A stretch of 64,000 nucleotides of DNA from Takakia lepidozioides (lineage: Eukaryota; Streptophyta; Takakiopsida; Takakiales; Takakiaceae). Positions 23,115 through 34,634 of the stretch are shown here, piece by piece. The position numbers and the translations under genes were made by a program. How positions within the stretch are numbered: position 1 is the stretch's first letter; the number at the start of each line of letters is the position of its first letter. The stretch is taken from the NCBI GenBank assembly GCA_030704615.1, contig CM060732.1, forward strand, positions 43,567,053 to 43,631,052. Reading direction: 5' to 3'. The notes under the pieces are model-generated. The model was not told the origin of the DNA. It searched no databases and saw nothing but the letters and a program-made list of their open reading frames with translations.

Positions 23115-24975
23115 CAGGGATGCCTCGGCGTGAGCCTGGTCACGTGAGCGCGTGAGCGCAACTGCGCTCACGCCACGTCACCTTGCGCAAATGCCACGTC
23201 ACGGGGCTCACTCCACGTCATTACACGTGAAGGCCGCGTCACCGCGCCCAGAAAGAAGTGGAGTGTATTCCCGCAGATTGGCACCCTTTACCGCGGAAAC
23301 AAGCTGGACGACATAATAAAAGGCATTGAATAAATGATGGATGAATGTACAGTTGGATGATAAACAGATGGATGAGTGTGAAAAATGAATGTAGATGGAT
23401 GAATGAGGGATGGATAAGAGTAAAATGGATGAATGTATAATGGATGTTGAGCAATGACAAAAATTCATGACATGAAGATGCATGATCAAAACTTTTGACG
23501 AATGCACAACGTATATGAAATGAGTGTGGAAGGTTTGTGGGGTGGATTAAAGAGTACAGAGGATGAATGTACAGTGGATGTTGAACAAAGGAAAAAATTC
23601 ATGAATGGAGCACGCATGAATACACTGTAGATGAATGCACAATGGATATGAGAAGAGTCAGGGAGGTTTGTGAGATGGATTCATACATATTGCAATTTAA
23701 ATGAAAGTTGATTCTGTGATTATTATTTGTTCTAAGGAACAACTACGGTGGAGGAAGGGGATTCAACGTTTTCCAGATAGTATGAAAATGAATATTAAAA
23801 TAATACAGTTCAGTCTGACTCAGAGTCAGTACAATGTATCCCCGCTTCCTCTACATCTAAGTCTATGTATTTTAGAACACCGGATCCACGCTGGATACAC
23901 CTACGGCTGGCCACTAAAAAGTCAGGGGATAGGGATTCGGCCGCGTGAAGTGCCATTGCTTCGGCATAAACAGGAAGCAGAAAATTGGAAAGGGGGCTGT
24001 CGAAAACAGACTCGCCAGAAATGACTGTATCTCCTGAAGATCCACCGCTGCCTTTCCTGAAAGACAGCCTGAAAAAGTTATTACTGTAACTTTGATGTTA
24101 TTGAGAAATTGAGTATGGCTCCCAAAGAGGGTTTAGCACTTACTCACATGAAAAGTCGTTGTCGACCTGCTTATCTTCGGGATCGTCATCATTTCAAATT
24201 TGAATCCGATCAGTCTGTGTGCCTGAAGTGGAGCCAGACAAAAGGGGGAGGAGCACTGTGTTGTAGAGGTCAAGAATCACCCTCCATGCCAAAAAGGCTT
24301 CTTCTGCCTGCCTTGCATGCATGGTAAGTTGCTCCTGCACCACACAGGAGGACATGAACAGTTTGGTGGGGGGGATTTAAGCAGATGAAACTGTTGAAAG
24401 AAAACCAATTCGGAAGGGAAAAGAACGAACATGTGGACACAGAAAGATCGACCACCCGTGCAGAGCGGTGGCTGCATGACTCCAACAGTATTTGCATGAA
24501 CGCTGGGGACTTTTCCTTTGCACCTCTCCAGGGAGTGCCATCTGGTCTCTTCAGAGTCTGACTGGACTGCATGAAGTTGTACAAAATGTCATCGACATGG
24601 GGCTCATAGGGGGGGTTGACGAAACAACCCTGGTCAGAAATCTCAAAGCTGCGGATGGAGGATGGTATCTTTGAGGTGCGAATCCTCCGCAGGCAGATCG
24701 CCTCGAACATCCTCGTCTGCCAAAGATAGCAGGTTAGTGTGGTAAACACAATCTATAGTGGAAGTGTGTACATCGGCTATTCAGAACTCAGACACAAAAA
24801 AATCATTTTTATCACGAATCGGTGATGATCGTTGTCGATCATAACAGATTCTACTAGAGTGGAGCTACAGAGAACATTGAAACTCATCATGAAAGCACAA
24901 GCAGAAGGGAGACGGCATACCAGTTGTGTAGATACTTTCTTCAGTCTGGGTTCACAATCAAAGCGAATTGGAGGG
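23115..24975 (+). repeat. Left arm of long inverted repeat (element terminus)
   Basis: Starts CAGGGATGCCTCGGCGTGAG and pairs inverted with 45490-47330. It contains in order a CTCACG/CGTGAG-rich block, the segment GTGGAGTGTATTCCCGCAG, TGAATG repeats, and the 3' part of a methyltransferase-like gene copy. Long terminal inverted repeats are common in Mutator-like elements. No convincing 9-bp target duplication was found. Confidence 0.65.
23330..23690. repeat. GATGAATG-type short repeats
   Basis: Irregular units of GGATGAATGTA, GATGGATGAATG and similar. The counterpart in the right arm is CATTCATCC-rich at 46800-47120. Confidence 0.8.
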
Positions 24976-24992
24976 TCTGGCGGAAAATCCAT
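23915..24992 (-). pseudogene. Methyltransferase-like gene, 3' fragment (left arm copy)
   Basis: Minus-strand exons correspond to the last part of the gene at 19.1-23.1 kb: TRMFEAICLRRIRTSK, GCFVNPPYEPHVDDILYNF, SPAFMQILLESC, ARVVDLSVST, then after an intron CKAGRRSLFGMEGDS, and a short last exon near 24050-23915. NPPY aligns with VDPLEY of the 19-23 kb copy. A single inserted T at about 24280 disrupts the frame relative to the right-arm copy. The 5' part is absent; sequence beyond 24992 belongs to the transposase on the other strand. Confidence 0.65.
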
Positions 24993-24995
24993 TTA

Positions 24996-27613
24996 AGCCT
25001 GGGACTGCCTCTTTCGTTTGCAAATTCTGCAAACTTGGCGCTGTGCGGAGCAAGAATGTACTATGTTGTCCACCGTTTGAAAAAAATGACAAGAGCTTGT
25101 GTGCATTTCGGTTTCCATAGCCATCTTGTCTCGAAGGGGGATTACAGGGAGAGTGTTGAGACAGTATCGAGGTTGACTAAGCAGGATTACGAGAGAAACC
25201 CTCCGCAACAACATCTGCAATTGCTCTTGGCGCAAGCAAGTCCTTCTTGGAAAGCCATATTTTGAGTGAAGGGGATTCTATGGGGACTAAACTTGACGGT
25301 GCCGCATTGGACCTGGTCATGGATCATTTATCCACTTTGAGTTCACCTAATATTCGGCATCAGATCAATGCATTGAGAATGGGCTCTGGGATCAGAGGCT
25401 ACATAGACAACATTTTGGAATTGAAACGACTGAGCAAGTACGACTACATCCAGAACAATGTTTTCCCAGGTCAAGGTGCCATCAAAGTGTTTCTTTTCAA
25501 AATGTCGATTGTTGGGGAGGGCAGTGGCGTTAGCCTCGTGAAGTGGATGCAGAAGACTGGGGACTTGCAGAATTGTTTTCTTATGTTTGATCATGTGAAA
25601 CGAGTGAAAGACTGGACGACAATGGCTTGTCATGTGTACGATCCAGTGTACCAACGAGTTATGACAATTGCAGTTTGTGACATGCAATCCGAGGATACGG
25701 AATCCCAGAAGCTCATGTGGAATTCCCTGATACGTGTTATGGGCTGTCATGGGGTGCCATCTCCAAATTTCGCAGGTTTCATGGCGGATAGTGCTCAGGC
25801 GAATTTCAATGCTGTTCGAATTGTCTTCGAATCGGGCGACCCAAAAGTGCCAATGCCGGGAAGAGAGCGTACATGTCTATTCCATTGGACACAATCTCTG
25901 GAGAAACATACAAAGGCGGACATTAAACCAGAGATGCAGACTCAGCACCGTACATTGTGCAAAGAGTACAAAGATGCTAGAACAATGAAGGAGGCGGACA
26001 CTTTGTTCCAGACAATTCATGCCTGGTGGTTCTCTTTTGGAGCTGCATTGCTTGAGAGTATGAGAGCATTGAAAGATTGGCTGGCGTTTTGGCACTTCCA
26101 GTACAGACAGTGGGGAGCGGCCATGACAATGGTACGAGGCTTATATTTCTTGCTTTATTCATACATTTGTTTTCCATATTTTTGACTCATTGCTTTCTTT
26201 ATGTTGTTTCCTGTGCACTGTTCTGAAGTGTGGTTCTCCTCTTTGCAAAACATGTCTATTGAGGAAATGGCGGACATGTCATCTCTTAATTTGGCAAAGA
26301 CTGTGCACAATGCATGGTTGCAACAGTATGGGAAACGAGGTCGGGATTTGTATGTGGCAACTACAGATGATTTGATACGTGCCTTGCAACAACAAACCCG
26401 ATACCATGATTTCTTGCGAGGTGGGGTTGGTGGCAAGGGTTCGGACAAATTGGAGTTGATGTTGCGTGCTGCAAACAGATCTGGGGATCCAAGCAAGATA
26501 GCACGGGCGGTGAGCATGTATGACCAGGGAACGCCACTTGTTTCAAGAGTTCAACATCTTGAAGGGGATGAGAGATTCGGCTCGTGTAAGAGGAAATTGA
26601 ACACTCCACCTGGTTCGGATTCCGATTCGCACAGGGCAGACCGTGATAACTTCTCGAAGCCTCGTGTTCTCTTGCATGACAGATCCATGTCCGGAACCTC
26701 CAACACGACGACAGGCTCCAGCATCAAACAGTGCCACTAAAATGGTGCAGGAGAGAAACAACCCCCTTGATGTGCTTGAGTCCGCATGCCCGGACCACGT
26801 TTGGCACATAGAACACACAAGTGCAGGGTCTCGTGTGAAATGTACAGCGATCAGGGCAACTAATTTTGAGAAGTGCACTTCATCTATATCCAGAGGTGCC
26901 CGGACTCTTGCTCTGACTTTCATGGGTTTGATGCGTCCATACGGTCAACCAGAAGCCAAGAACCACAAGTTCTGGTTCTGCGCAGATAATTGTGGCAGCT
27001 GTGTGCATGGAACTGTGCGTCCTTCCGTGGTGATGAAGCCAGCTCCTCCAACCGTTTGGCACGTCAAGGTGGGGGAACACTCACAAGTCAGGAGATTGCA
27101 ATGCTGGAGGAGGCAGACTTTTCCCTTGCGAGACAACCCCAACTGCATGCATGTGCTACTACTTATGCGTCCTCTCGGGTACCTCCGGCAAATCCTCACT
27201 TGTGGCCAACCAAACGAGATGGAAAGCTCGTTCGGCGTTTCCCTCCAACCACTGAACATTTTGGCAAAGTGGAGTCCACAAGAATGCTCCAAGCTCGTGT
27301 TGCAAGCACCACAGAAGTGCCCGATCCCGGATATGGTCGGGTGTACACAATGATCAGTTCGACATCTGTTGTTCATGACAGGGCCTACGATATCATGGTT
27401 TCCAATTTCCCCAATTGCACATGTCCTGATTTTGTGAATATGCTATCAACCAGTTTGGGCAAGAGATGTAAATTCATACCCTGCAAACATTTGTATTTCA
27501 TATTCTTGAAGAGGATGGTTTGCGATCCCAAACGTGACAACTTCGTTCACCGGGCCACTCTGAGTTTCAACGAGGTCAATACTCTATTGCAGCGGGATAC
27601 AACACATAGGTAG
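24996..27613 (+). pseudogene. MULE-like transposase with SWIM zinc finger
   Basis: The transposase core lies at about 25250-26130. It includes FPGQGAIKVFLFKM, MLFDHVKR-like and VYDPVYQRVMTIAVCDMQ segments, FMADSAQANFNAVRIVF, then RTCLFHWTQSLEKHTK. These look like the DDE region and C/H motif of Mutator-like transposases found in plants. After an intron (about 26130-26250) come EEMADMSSLNLAKTVHNAWL and a low-complexity linker, then a C-terminal SWIM finger (CTCPDF...CKH at about 27418-27490) and a stop at 27613. Frame breaks occur near 25200, 26735 and 27075, so the copy is defective unless some are introns. The N-terminus abuts the left inverted-repeat arm. It is the only transposase candidate for the long-inverted-repeat element. 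Confidence 0.65.
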
Positions 27614-28735
27614 CATCAACTATGCAATGTGGTATGTGGACGACCATGCTATGAAATGTGCAATTTGCAACATTGTCATGGAAATTCAATTCAAATCAAT
27701 TCGTTTGCAACATCGTCGGCGGTGCAATGATATGGCGTCCCTTGTCAAGTTATTTTACCACTAGTGTGAAGTTAGCTAGGAAATAGCTAGCTTTTATATA
27801 TTGATATTTGGGATTGACCCAAGTGTCAATCCAGGGGCCAATACATGTTTGGGCACCTGGCGTTGTTATCTTCACGGCAGATCGCGGTGGCTCATCTTTC
27901 TCGAGTTGAGCCTCACCGCGCCTAGCTATGGCGCTGTAGTGTGGATTCCCCATGGCGTGGGGTGCACTTGGCTTGACTTGTATTTGAGTGATGAGGTTAT
28001 ATATGCATGAGTTTATGCTTCAGATTTGTGAGCTCGTGCTTGTATTCTTCATCTTTATCACTCGAGAAAGATGAGCTCGTATTTGTGAATGTCAGATACG
28101 AGTTAGTTGTAGTACTTGTGGTTTTTGCTTGAGAATGAGAGAAACCAGGTTGTTATGCAAGGAGCACCGTGGAGCTCTTGGTTGTTTGAAGCGGAGGCGA
28201 TGTGGGTTATGAGGTGGTAGACCTTGGCATTCGATCTTCAGCTTCAGAGATGAAAGCACCATGCTGCAGGTAATTCCAGAGCACCTTGATGGTTTCAGAT
28301 TGTGTACATGCATGAGCAAGCACGATTGGGAAGAGGACCAGTCAAGAGCAGGTTATAGTGGCTTTGGTGGCAAATCTGAGAACTAGCCTTGGGAATGCGA
28401 GCTTTCATTGTGTGAAGGATTGCAAGACCAAGCGAAAGGGCTGATTTGGCTTGGGGCAAATCAGTGCACTTTGTGGAGTATGTTGAGATTGGGTTTCAAT
28501 CTCGAGCTTCAGCATTGAGAGGGCTCTTGTCATGGCAAGAGCAGGGCTGGAACAGGAGCTAAGAGGTGCGGCAAGACAATGGAATGTGCACCTAGGGTTT
28601 CAGAGCTTGGAAGAAGAGCTCTTGCACCACAAGAGGAGTGTCTTGTGGCTGGAAATATAAGCCTTAGGGTTTCAGGAGCTTGGCAAAGATTGTGGAGTGC
28701 TTAGTCTTGTCTTAGAGAGCATCAAGGAGCTAAGG
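27614..28735. other. No gene seen; possible leader of the downstream retrotransposon
   Basis: Transposase 3' flank followed by G-rich sequence with repeated AGAGCTTGG/GGAGCTTGG motifs. No LTR matching 37041 onward was found here. Confidence 0.3.
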
Positions 28736-28739
28736 AGCC

Positions 28740-29200
28740 AAGATAGGGGGCTGATACCTCTTGTGTGAAGAGGTTGCATGTGTAGAGCATGTATTCAGCT
28801 CATTGAAGCTTCCATCTTCAAGCTTGGAGGGCAAGCAAGGAAGAGGGAAGGGCTGACTTCCCTTATATGAGAGCAATGCATGTGTGGAGCATGCTTTCAG
28901 CCTGTTGAAGGCTTGTACTTTCAGGTTTGGGAGTGCAAGAAAGGAAGGAAGGGGCCGGTTTCCCTGTAGGGCATGTGTGGAGCATGCTTCCAACCCGCTG
29001 AAGCTTGTATTTTCAGGTTGGAGGGTGCAAGAAAGGAAGCAAAGGGGCTGATTCTCTTGTGGTGAGAGTGGGGCATGTGTGGAGCATGCCTTCAGTCCAT
29101 TGGGCTTTTGTTTTCAAGTTTTAGAGAACTAGAAGAGAAGGTAAGGGGCTGATCTGCTCTTTTGTGACAGTCCGACACTTGTAGAGCGTGTTCTTAGTTG
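28740..29200. repeat. Tandem repeat, about 105-bp unit
   Basis: About four diverged units share GCATGTGTGGAGCATGC, TTTCAGCC-type and GGAGGGCAAGCAAGGAAG-type segments. They encode no continuous frame. Confidence 0.7.
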
Positions 29201-29589
29201 GGGTTTCAACCTCAAGCCTAGATAGAGCATGGCTCTTGAAGTGGCAGATGTAGGGGGCTGGAATAGGCTCTAAAATAGATGCTATGGCCAAGGAAAACGC
29301 TACAATGAGTGCTCACAAGGGCTGGAGACCAGCAAGGCTTGGTTGTTTGCCATTGAGTTTAGTGGCGTGTTTGGGGAGTCTAAGTGAGAAAGAAGGCTTG
29401 GTTTGTGGCAACCATCTTCCTCATGGCTTAGGGCTACTATTGGTGGTGTGTGGGAGCCGAAAGAGCAAGAATACCTTGCTGATTTCTTCATAGCCGCCAT
29501 AGCTCGGTGCAAAGAAGCCTAGAGTCCAAGAGACACAAACCCTAGCTTGGCGTGGCTAAACCCCTTGGAGAAATGGCTAAACTGCCATG

Positions 29590-30030
29590 AGTGGCCATTG
29601 GGGCTGTGAGGGGCTGTGGGGCACAGGGCTGTGGCTGTGCCCAGTGGCTTGTGGGGCTGTGAAGCTGTGCCTATGGCCCGTGGGGCTATGACTGAGGGGC
29701 TGTGACGAGCTGTGACGGGCTGTGACGGGATTTGTGAGGGGCTTGGTGAGGGGCTATGACAGGCTGTGCCTTTGGGGCTGTGATCCCTCTGACTGTGTAG
29801 GCCTGTGATGGGCTGTTGACAGGCTGTGGCTTGGGGCTGTGACCCTGTGTGACTGTGTAGGGCTGTGACAGGCTGTGGCCTATGGCTGATGGGGTTGTGA
29901 TGGGCTGTGACGGCTTGTGTGACCTGTGGCTTTTGGGGCTGTGATGGGCTGTGATAGGTGGGTCATGTGTGGGATGGTTGCTGTTGTGTTGTGACGGCTG
30001 TTGTTTGATGTGACAAGGGACCTGTGTGGG
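29590..30030. repeat. GGGGCTGTGAC-type minisatellite
   Basis: Dense irregular repeats of GGGCTGTGAC, GGCTGTGGC and TGTGACGGGCTG. Confidence 0.85.
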
Positions 30031-30959
30031 CCTGTTTGGTGGAATGTGGTGGCCAGTGTTGACCTGTGGACGCCTGTGTGCTGACTCAGGAGGAACTGGT
30101 AGACTGCCTAAGGACTGGCATGTGGTCTTGAAGGCCGAATTTTGAAGCTTGTGGAGGGCGGTTTGAGGAGTATCTTCAGGATATTCCCATGGTCAGCAAG
30201 TGAGGGAAGAGACCCAGAAGAGGAAAGGGGGGGGGGGGAGGAAGAGTGTGGGATGAGGCATGTGGGGTTAGGCATTGCTTTAGTTCTCTTCCTTGTAGTT
30301 TCCACCCTCTCATTAGACCAAGACCTTTCCGTAGGTGGAGGCAGGAGTCAGTCCGGGTTTGGGCTGGGGTGTCCTTGCAGGATCAACACCGTGGAGTTGT
30401 TTTGGTGTGGGGGAGTTGTCGTTCTGATTTCTTGAGTTGGATCCCTCCATACTTGCATGCTTGACTGTGCGCCATGCTAGTTTTGTGTGGGCGCTTGTTT
30501 TTATAGTGATTGGTCCGGATTTGATCACCGGCCAGTCCTAGAGCATGCTGTCGATGGTGAGGCTGGGGTGATGACAAGCCAGACCATCATTGTTTCTCCT
30601 GTGGTGAGGTGGCGGTGATGACCAGCAACCATAGGAGTGCTTACGGTGGATGCAGATACAGGTGTAGGCTATGTTAGGAACTTAGTATTCCAACCATAAG
30701 CCGCAACAGGTTCTCTACCCGGTACCTTGTGGAGAGGGGGTTAGGGACATGTTCATGACCGGTTGAGTGTAACACGGAGGTGCCACTAATTGCTGGGGAC
30801 AGTGCCGGTTCGAGCACTAGCGATACTAGTGGGTACACTAGACGAGGTGTTGCGGTTTAGGCACCTCACCTCCTGTGTCTTCTACGGAAGGTTCTGATCG
30901 GATTGTGAATCAGGAGGACTCATACGGGCGGTGCAAGTTGTTTCCTTGCCATTGTTGTG

Positions 30960-32346
30960 GGACACAATGGAGGAGATGTATGGAGCTACCAAGGGGCCAC
31001 GAAGGTACTCTGGGGCGGTGGGCACCATCAAGTTGGATGATTTTTATCCAAGAGTTTGATAGTTGGTGTGATTGCAGCAAATGCGCAATCCACGACTATT
31101 TACGCCTTTCATGGCATGGAAGGGGCTGTTTCAGCACCTTGAGGGGCCGCCTATGGATGATTACCATGAGTTCAGGCGGGGGCATGAGTGAGATGGAGGA
31201 GTGGAGGATATACTGGTCACCCGACTATGTCTCCATCACTGGGGGCACTAGAGCACGAGGGCAATGGCTACACCTGCCGCTGCACCGGCAGCTTCAGCAA
31301 GCAGCAATAGGACTAGGGGGACTGGTGGTACAGTAGCTACGACGTCCACCCAAGCCACTACCGCACCAGCACTAGTACCCGTGCCTGCCTTCAACCCTGT
31401 TGTGAGTTCTTCGAAGAGTTGAGAGGGAACTACCAAGGGGTGAGGATAGGAAGTTGCGGAGCTTGCAAGAGTTCCAACGGAAGTCGACCGAGAGCTTGAG
31501 GGAAGCTTTCACTCGCATGAGGCGCTTGATAAATGTAACCCAAGGGGTTACGGAAGCTCAGGCAGTCCAATTCTGGTATGGGATATGGACAAGGAGCTGA
31601 GGAGAAGGGTACGGGATGCAACTCTCCTACAAAGGCCCAACCCACCTTAGCAAATGTGTTTCTGCTGGCAGAGCGGATAGAGCTCAACATGGTGGAGGAA
31701 CAAGTGGTCATGGTGGGATTTGCTAACGAGACACCATGGGGGTAGTGGTGCTCCTAGCCAACCACTACCTCAATGTGCTCAAGGCAACAAGGGGGCTCAG
31801 GGTGAAAGCTCAGGGAAGGGCAGCAGATAGGACCTCAGATGCAGGGGTCTCTCCCTTATTTGCTGGCCAACAACGAGCGGATGTGGTGTGCTGAATGTGG
31901 AGGACCCATGTCAAGAATGATTGCCCGAGGGAGGCAAAAGGCCGGCATATGCACAGCCTGCACAGTTGCAGTGTGGGCATTGTGGCAAGCACGGGCATGG
32001 AGAGGCCCAGTGTTATGGTTTGCATCCTGAGTTGCGCCCAGGCCAGTTCCAATGGAACAATGGTGGCCGGTGGCGAGGTGGAGCAGCCCAGAGAGGACGA
32101 GGTGGCCAAGCACGAGGTGCAGGCCAAGGGCAAGCTCAACATAGCCAAGGACGCGGAGGTCAGGGTGTTGACCAAGGCATGGCCAACCGGCTTCAGCAGC
32201 TAGAGCAGAGGCTCGCTGCCATGGCTACAGCTCAGGTGGTACCGGCTCCAAGGCCGGATGGTCCACCTCCTATTCCTGAGGGAGGAGATATGGGAGGCAT
32301 GGGATTCATGTGCGGAGCAGCCCTACCACTAGTGCAGGTGGAGTGA
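30960..32346 (+). pseudogene. Gag remnant with two CCHC zinc knuckles
   Basis: Frame-broken Gag. Recognisable pieces are GTIKLDDFYPRV and PPMDDYHEF (capsid start), FTRMRRLINVTQGVTEAQAV and MDKELRRRVRDATLLQRPNP (retrotransposon gag core), then a first knuckle WCAECGG...CPREAKGR read across two frames near 31885-31945 and a second knuckle CGHCGKHGHGEAQC (Cx2Cx4Hx4C) near 31973-32015. A Gly/Arg/Gln-rich tail follows. Several single-base shifts and stops are present. Confidence 0.7.
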
Positions 32347-32403
32347 GTCTGCTGCAGCCGTGACTCGCGGAGCAGCACGAGTCCTAAGCCACGAGGTGCA
32401 GAG

Positions 32404-33660
32404 GTGGAGTTGGATCCACAGCGTGGGGAGGCAAGCCGTCAAGCTAGGCTTCCTCAGTCATTCACATTGGCGGAGACAGTGTCGACGCCATCCATGGCAC
32501 CTAGTTCTCGCCCGACTGTTACCGAGGCGGAGGTTACTATGCCATTGGGGAGAGCTACACAGGTAGCACCACTACCTAGTATTGCCAAGGCTACGGTAGC
32601 TAGTGTGCTGCTAGGAGCAGCCACATTTGTGTGCCAGGTTCCATTGTTCTCGGCTACCATGATTGCGATGAGGGGGGTAAGACCAACTGAGGTGTTCAGG
32701 CTGGCAGCTACACTCTGTGAGAGTGGGGAGGTTACTTCATCTTCTGCGGAGATAGTGGGAGGTGTAGTGCCGGAGGGATCCTCGGATTTGAGGGTCAAGA
32801 CTGCCACGGCGGTGCCATGGCAAGTTACAGCTGCTGCCACGTTGATGGAGCTCTGCCAGCTCGGCCACAGCCATTGAGTGCACCATGGTGACACTGGAGT
32901 TGTCATGTTGGACAACCATGATGGCAGTTTCTGTTTGAGTGGATCGGCAGGCAAGAGGTACCGGCCACTGCGGGTCTTGTTGGACTCAGGAGCTTAGCCA
33001 TTGATGTTGGGCAGAGCTGCTATTGCAAGCTTAGGCCTCATGGAGGCAGATATGGAGCCTTGTCCTTTCCAGATACAGACGTCTCTGGGAGGATCAGATC
33101 AGGCTCGGGGCATGACACGACATGAGTTGGCTATCAGACTACAGCCGGATCATCCTACAGATGGCTCAGTAATGAGAGCCAAGGCCATTGTGACAAACGC
33201 GGTCTCGTACAATGTCCTTGTTGGTGGGGCAATGTTGTACCCCATGGGCTTCACCCTGGATTTTTGGGAGGAGTCAGCTTCCTATAGGCTTGGATGGCAG
33301 TCAGGGGAGGGCCGGCATGTGCAGCTCCCTGTGATGTTCATAGGAGGAGTTGCGGTTGCCCAACGAGGCAAGATGCCGACACTAGCAGCATTCACAGCGG
33401 CAGTGAATTGGCCTGGAGAGTTGCTTGAGGGCAACGCTCATTCAAAGGATGTGCCACCTCTAGGAGAGCAGGATGACATGTATGGTATGGCGGAGTTGCC
33501 TACCATGGTTGCTCAGACTCCATTGTGGGGCACGAGCAAGGATTTGCAGCGGGATGCTGGTCGACGGGTGCAACAAGCCTGGGTGGAGGCTTTTGTACCA
33601 TCAGGAGAGGAGGAGAGTGCGGGGATTGCACCAGGACCACCTCAATTGTCTCCATTGGAC
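32404..33660 (+). pseudogene. Gag-pol junction and aspartic protease
   Basis: A Pro/Ala/Val-rich linker (32404-32877) leads to a retroviral-type aspartic protease around 32960-33400. The catalytic motif LLDSGA is followed by a TAG at 32995-32997 and continues in frame as PLMLGRAA, so one nonsense mutation interrupts it. Downstream, YNVLVGGAMLYPMGFTLDFW carries the hydrophobic Gly-rich strand of the protease fold. The frame then stays open into the methyltransferase domain, as one polyprotein. Confidence 0.7.
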
Positions 33661-34625
33661 ACCACACCTATTGTGTGGCAGTATTCGGATAAAGACATTT
33701 GTCTTCTGGACTTGTTTGGCGGGATCAGCACCGGATTGGCTGCTGTGTTACAGGCAGGTGTACGAGTTTGGCGTTACCTGTATGTGGAGAAGGATGAGAC
33801 TGCACGACGCATCTCACTCCATCATATTGCTCAGTTGGTGCAGCAGTACCCTGAGTTGTTGCCGGTGTCGGCGGTTCGTGGATATCAGCAGGCCTTGCCA
33901 ACAGACATCTCTTTGCTGGGGGCGCAAGATTTGGAGTGGGTTGGCTTCAATGATTTGGTAGTTGGCCCTGCCAAGGGTATTCATCAGCCGGGCATGGCAA
34001 TGGATTGCGAGACTCGAGGTCGGGTCTGTTTTGGGAGATGGTGCGGGTTTTGCGCCACTTACAGCTTCATCAGGCTGTATCTCCAGCATACATCTTGGAG
34101 AATGTGCCACTGATGGGCGATTCTCGGGCCAAGATGATGGCCAGTGTGCATCAAGTCCGGTCGTGGCTTGGGTCAGCAGTGTTGCTGGATGCAGCTGCAG
34201 TGGGGTCACGGGCTCATCGTCCACGGTTATGGTGGACTAACTTGATGCCACCCGCACTACTTAAGCGTGCATTTGATGGGGTGCAGCGGCCAGCACACCT
34301 CACAGTGGATAGCATTTTGGACACATGGAGGCAGTCTCAGCGTGTGAGACACGATGACCGTTTGCCTTTGGCAGTGGTCAACAAGGTGGGTCAACCACGA
34401 GCAGCACTACCTACACTGCTCAGCTTCCCAGGATCGCATGCTTTCCGGAATAATGGACCTGACCTCCTATGGGATCCTCAGTTGCAGCAATTAGTGGAGC
34501 CTAATGCCGACGAACGAGAGCGGGCTATGGGTTTTTCCACTGGGACCACGGTGGTGCCTTCTCTTTCTGAGGCATCACGTCGTCAGGTGTTGGGGCAAGC
34601 AATGGATCTAAATTGCTTGACCTAG
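33661..34625 (+). pseudogene. DNMT3/DRM-like cytosine-5 DNA methyltransferase domain within gypsy pol
   Basis: The domain would transfer methyl from AdoMet to cytosine C5. The AdoMet motif I is DICLLDLFGGISTGLAAVL (about 33691), followed by YLYVEKDETA (motif II acidic residue) and GFNDLVVG. A single-base shift near 33970 lies directly at motif IV; in the next frame PCQGYSSAGHGNGLRDSRSG supplies the catalytic Cys and the conserved SRSG. Then come YILENVP (motif VI ENV), AHRPRLWWTNL (motif VIII-like), and ERERAMGFSTGTT (motif X-like). The spacing of about 320 residues suits a compact DNMT3/DRM-type catalytic domain without large insertions. It occupies the position between protease and RNase H. 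Apart from the one frameshift the domain is open from end to end. Confidence 0.85.
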
Positions 34626-34634
34626 ATTATCAGC

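Noticed and set aside
24777-24992. Start of a separate minus-strand gene (MDFPPDPPIRFDCEPR)
   Set aside because: Position and the GTATGC donor match the exon-intron junction of the right-arm copy, so it is better read as the residual exon end of the methyltransferase-like fragment.
26945-27376. 143-codon minus-strand frame with many Cys and His
   Set aside because: It is antisense to the SWIM transposase, whose plus-strand frame carries the recognised motifs.
32454-32954. 166-codon minus-strand frame
   Set aside because: Antisense to the gag-pol linker of the gypsy element, where protease motifs are on the plus strand.
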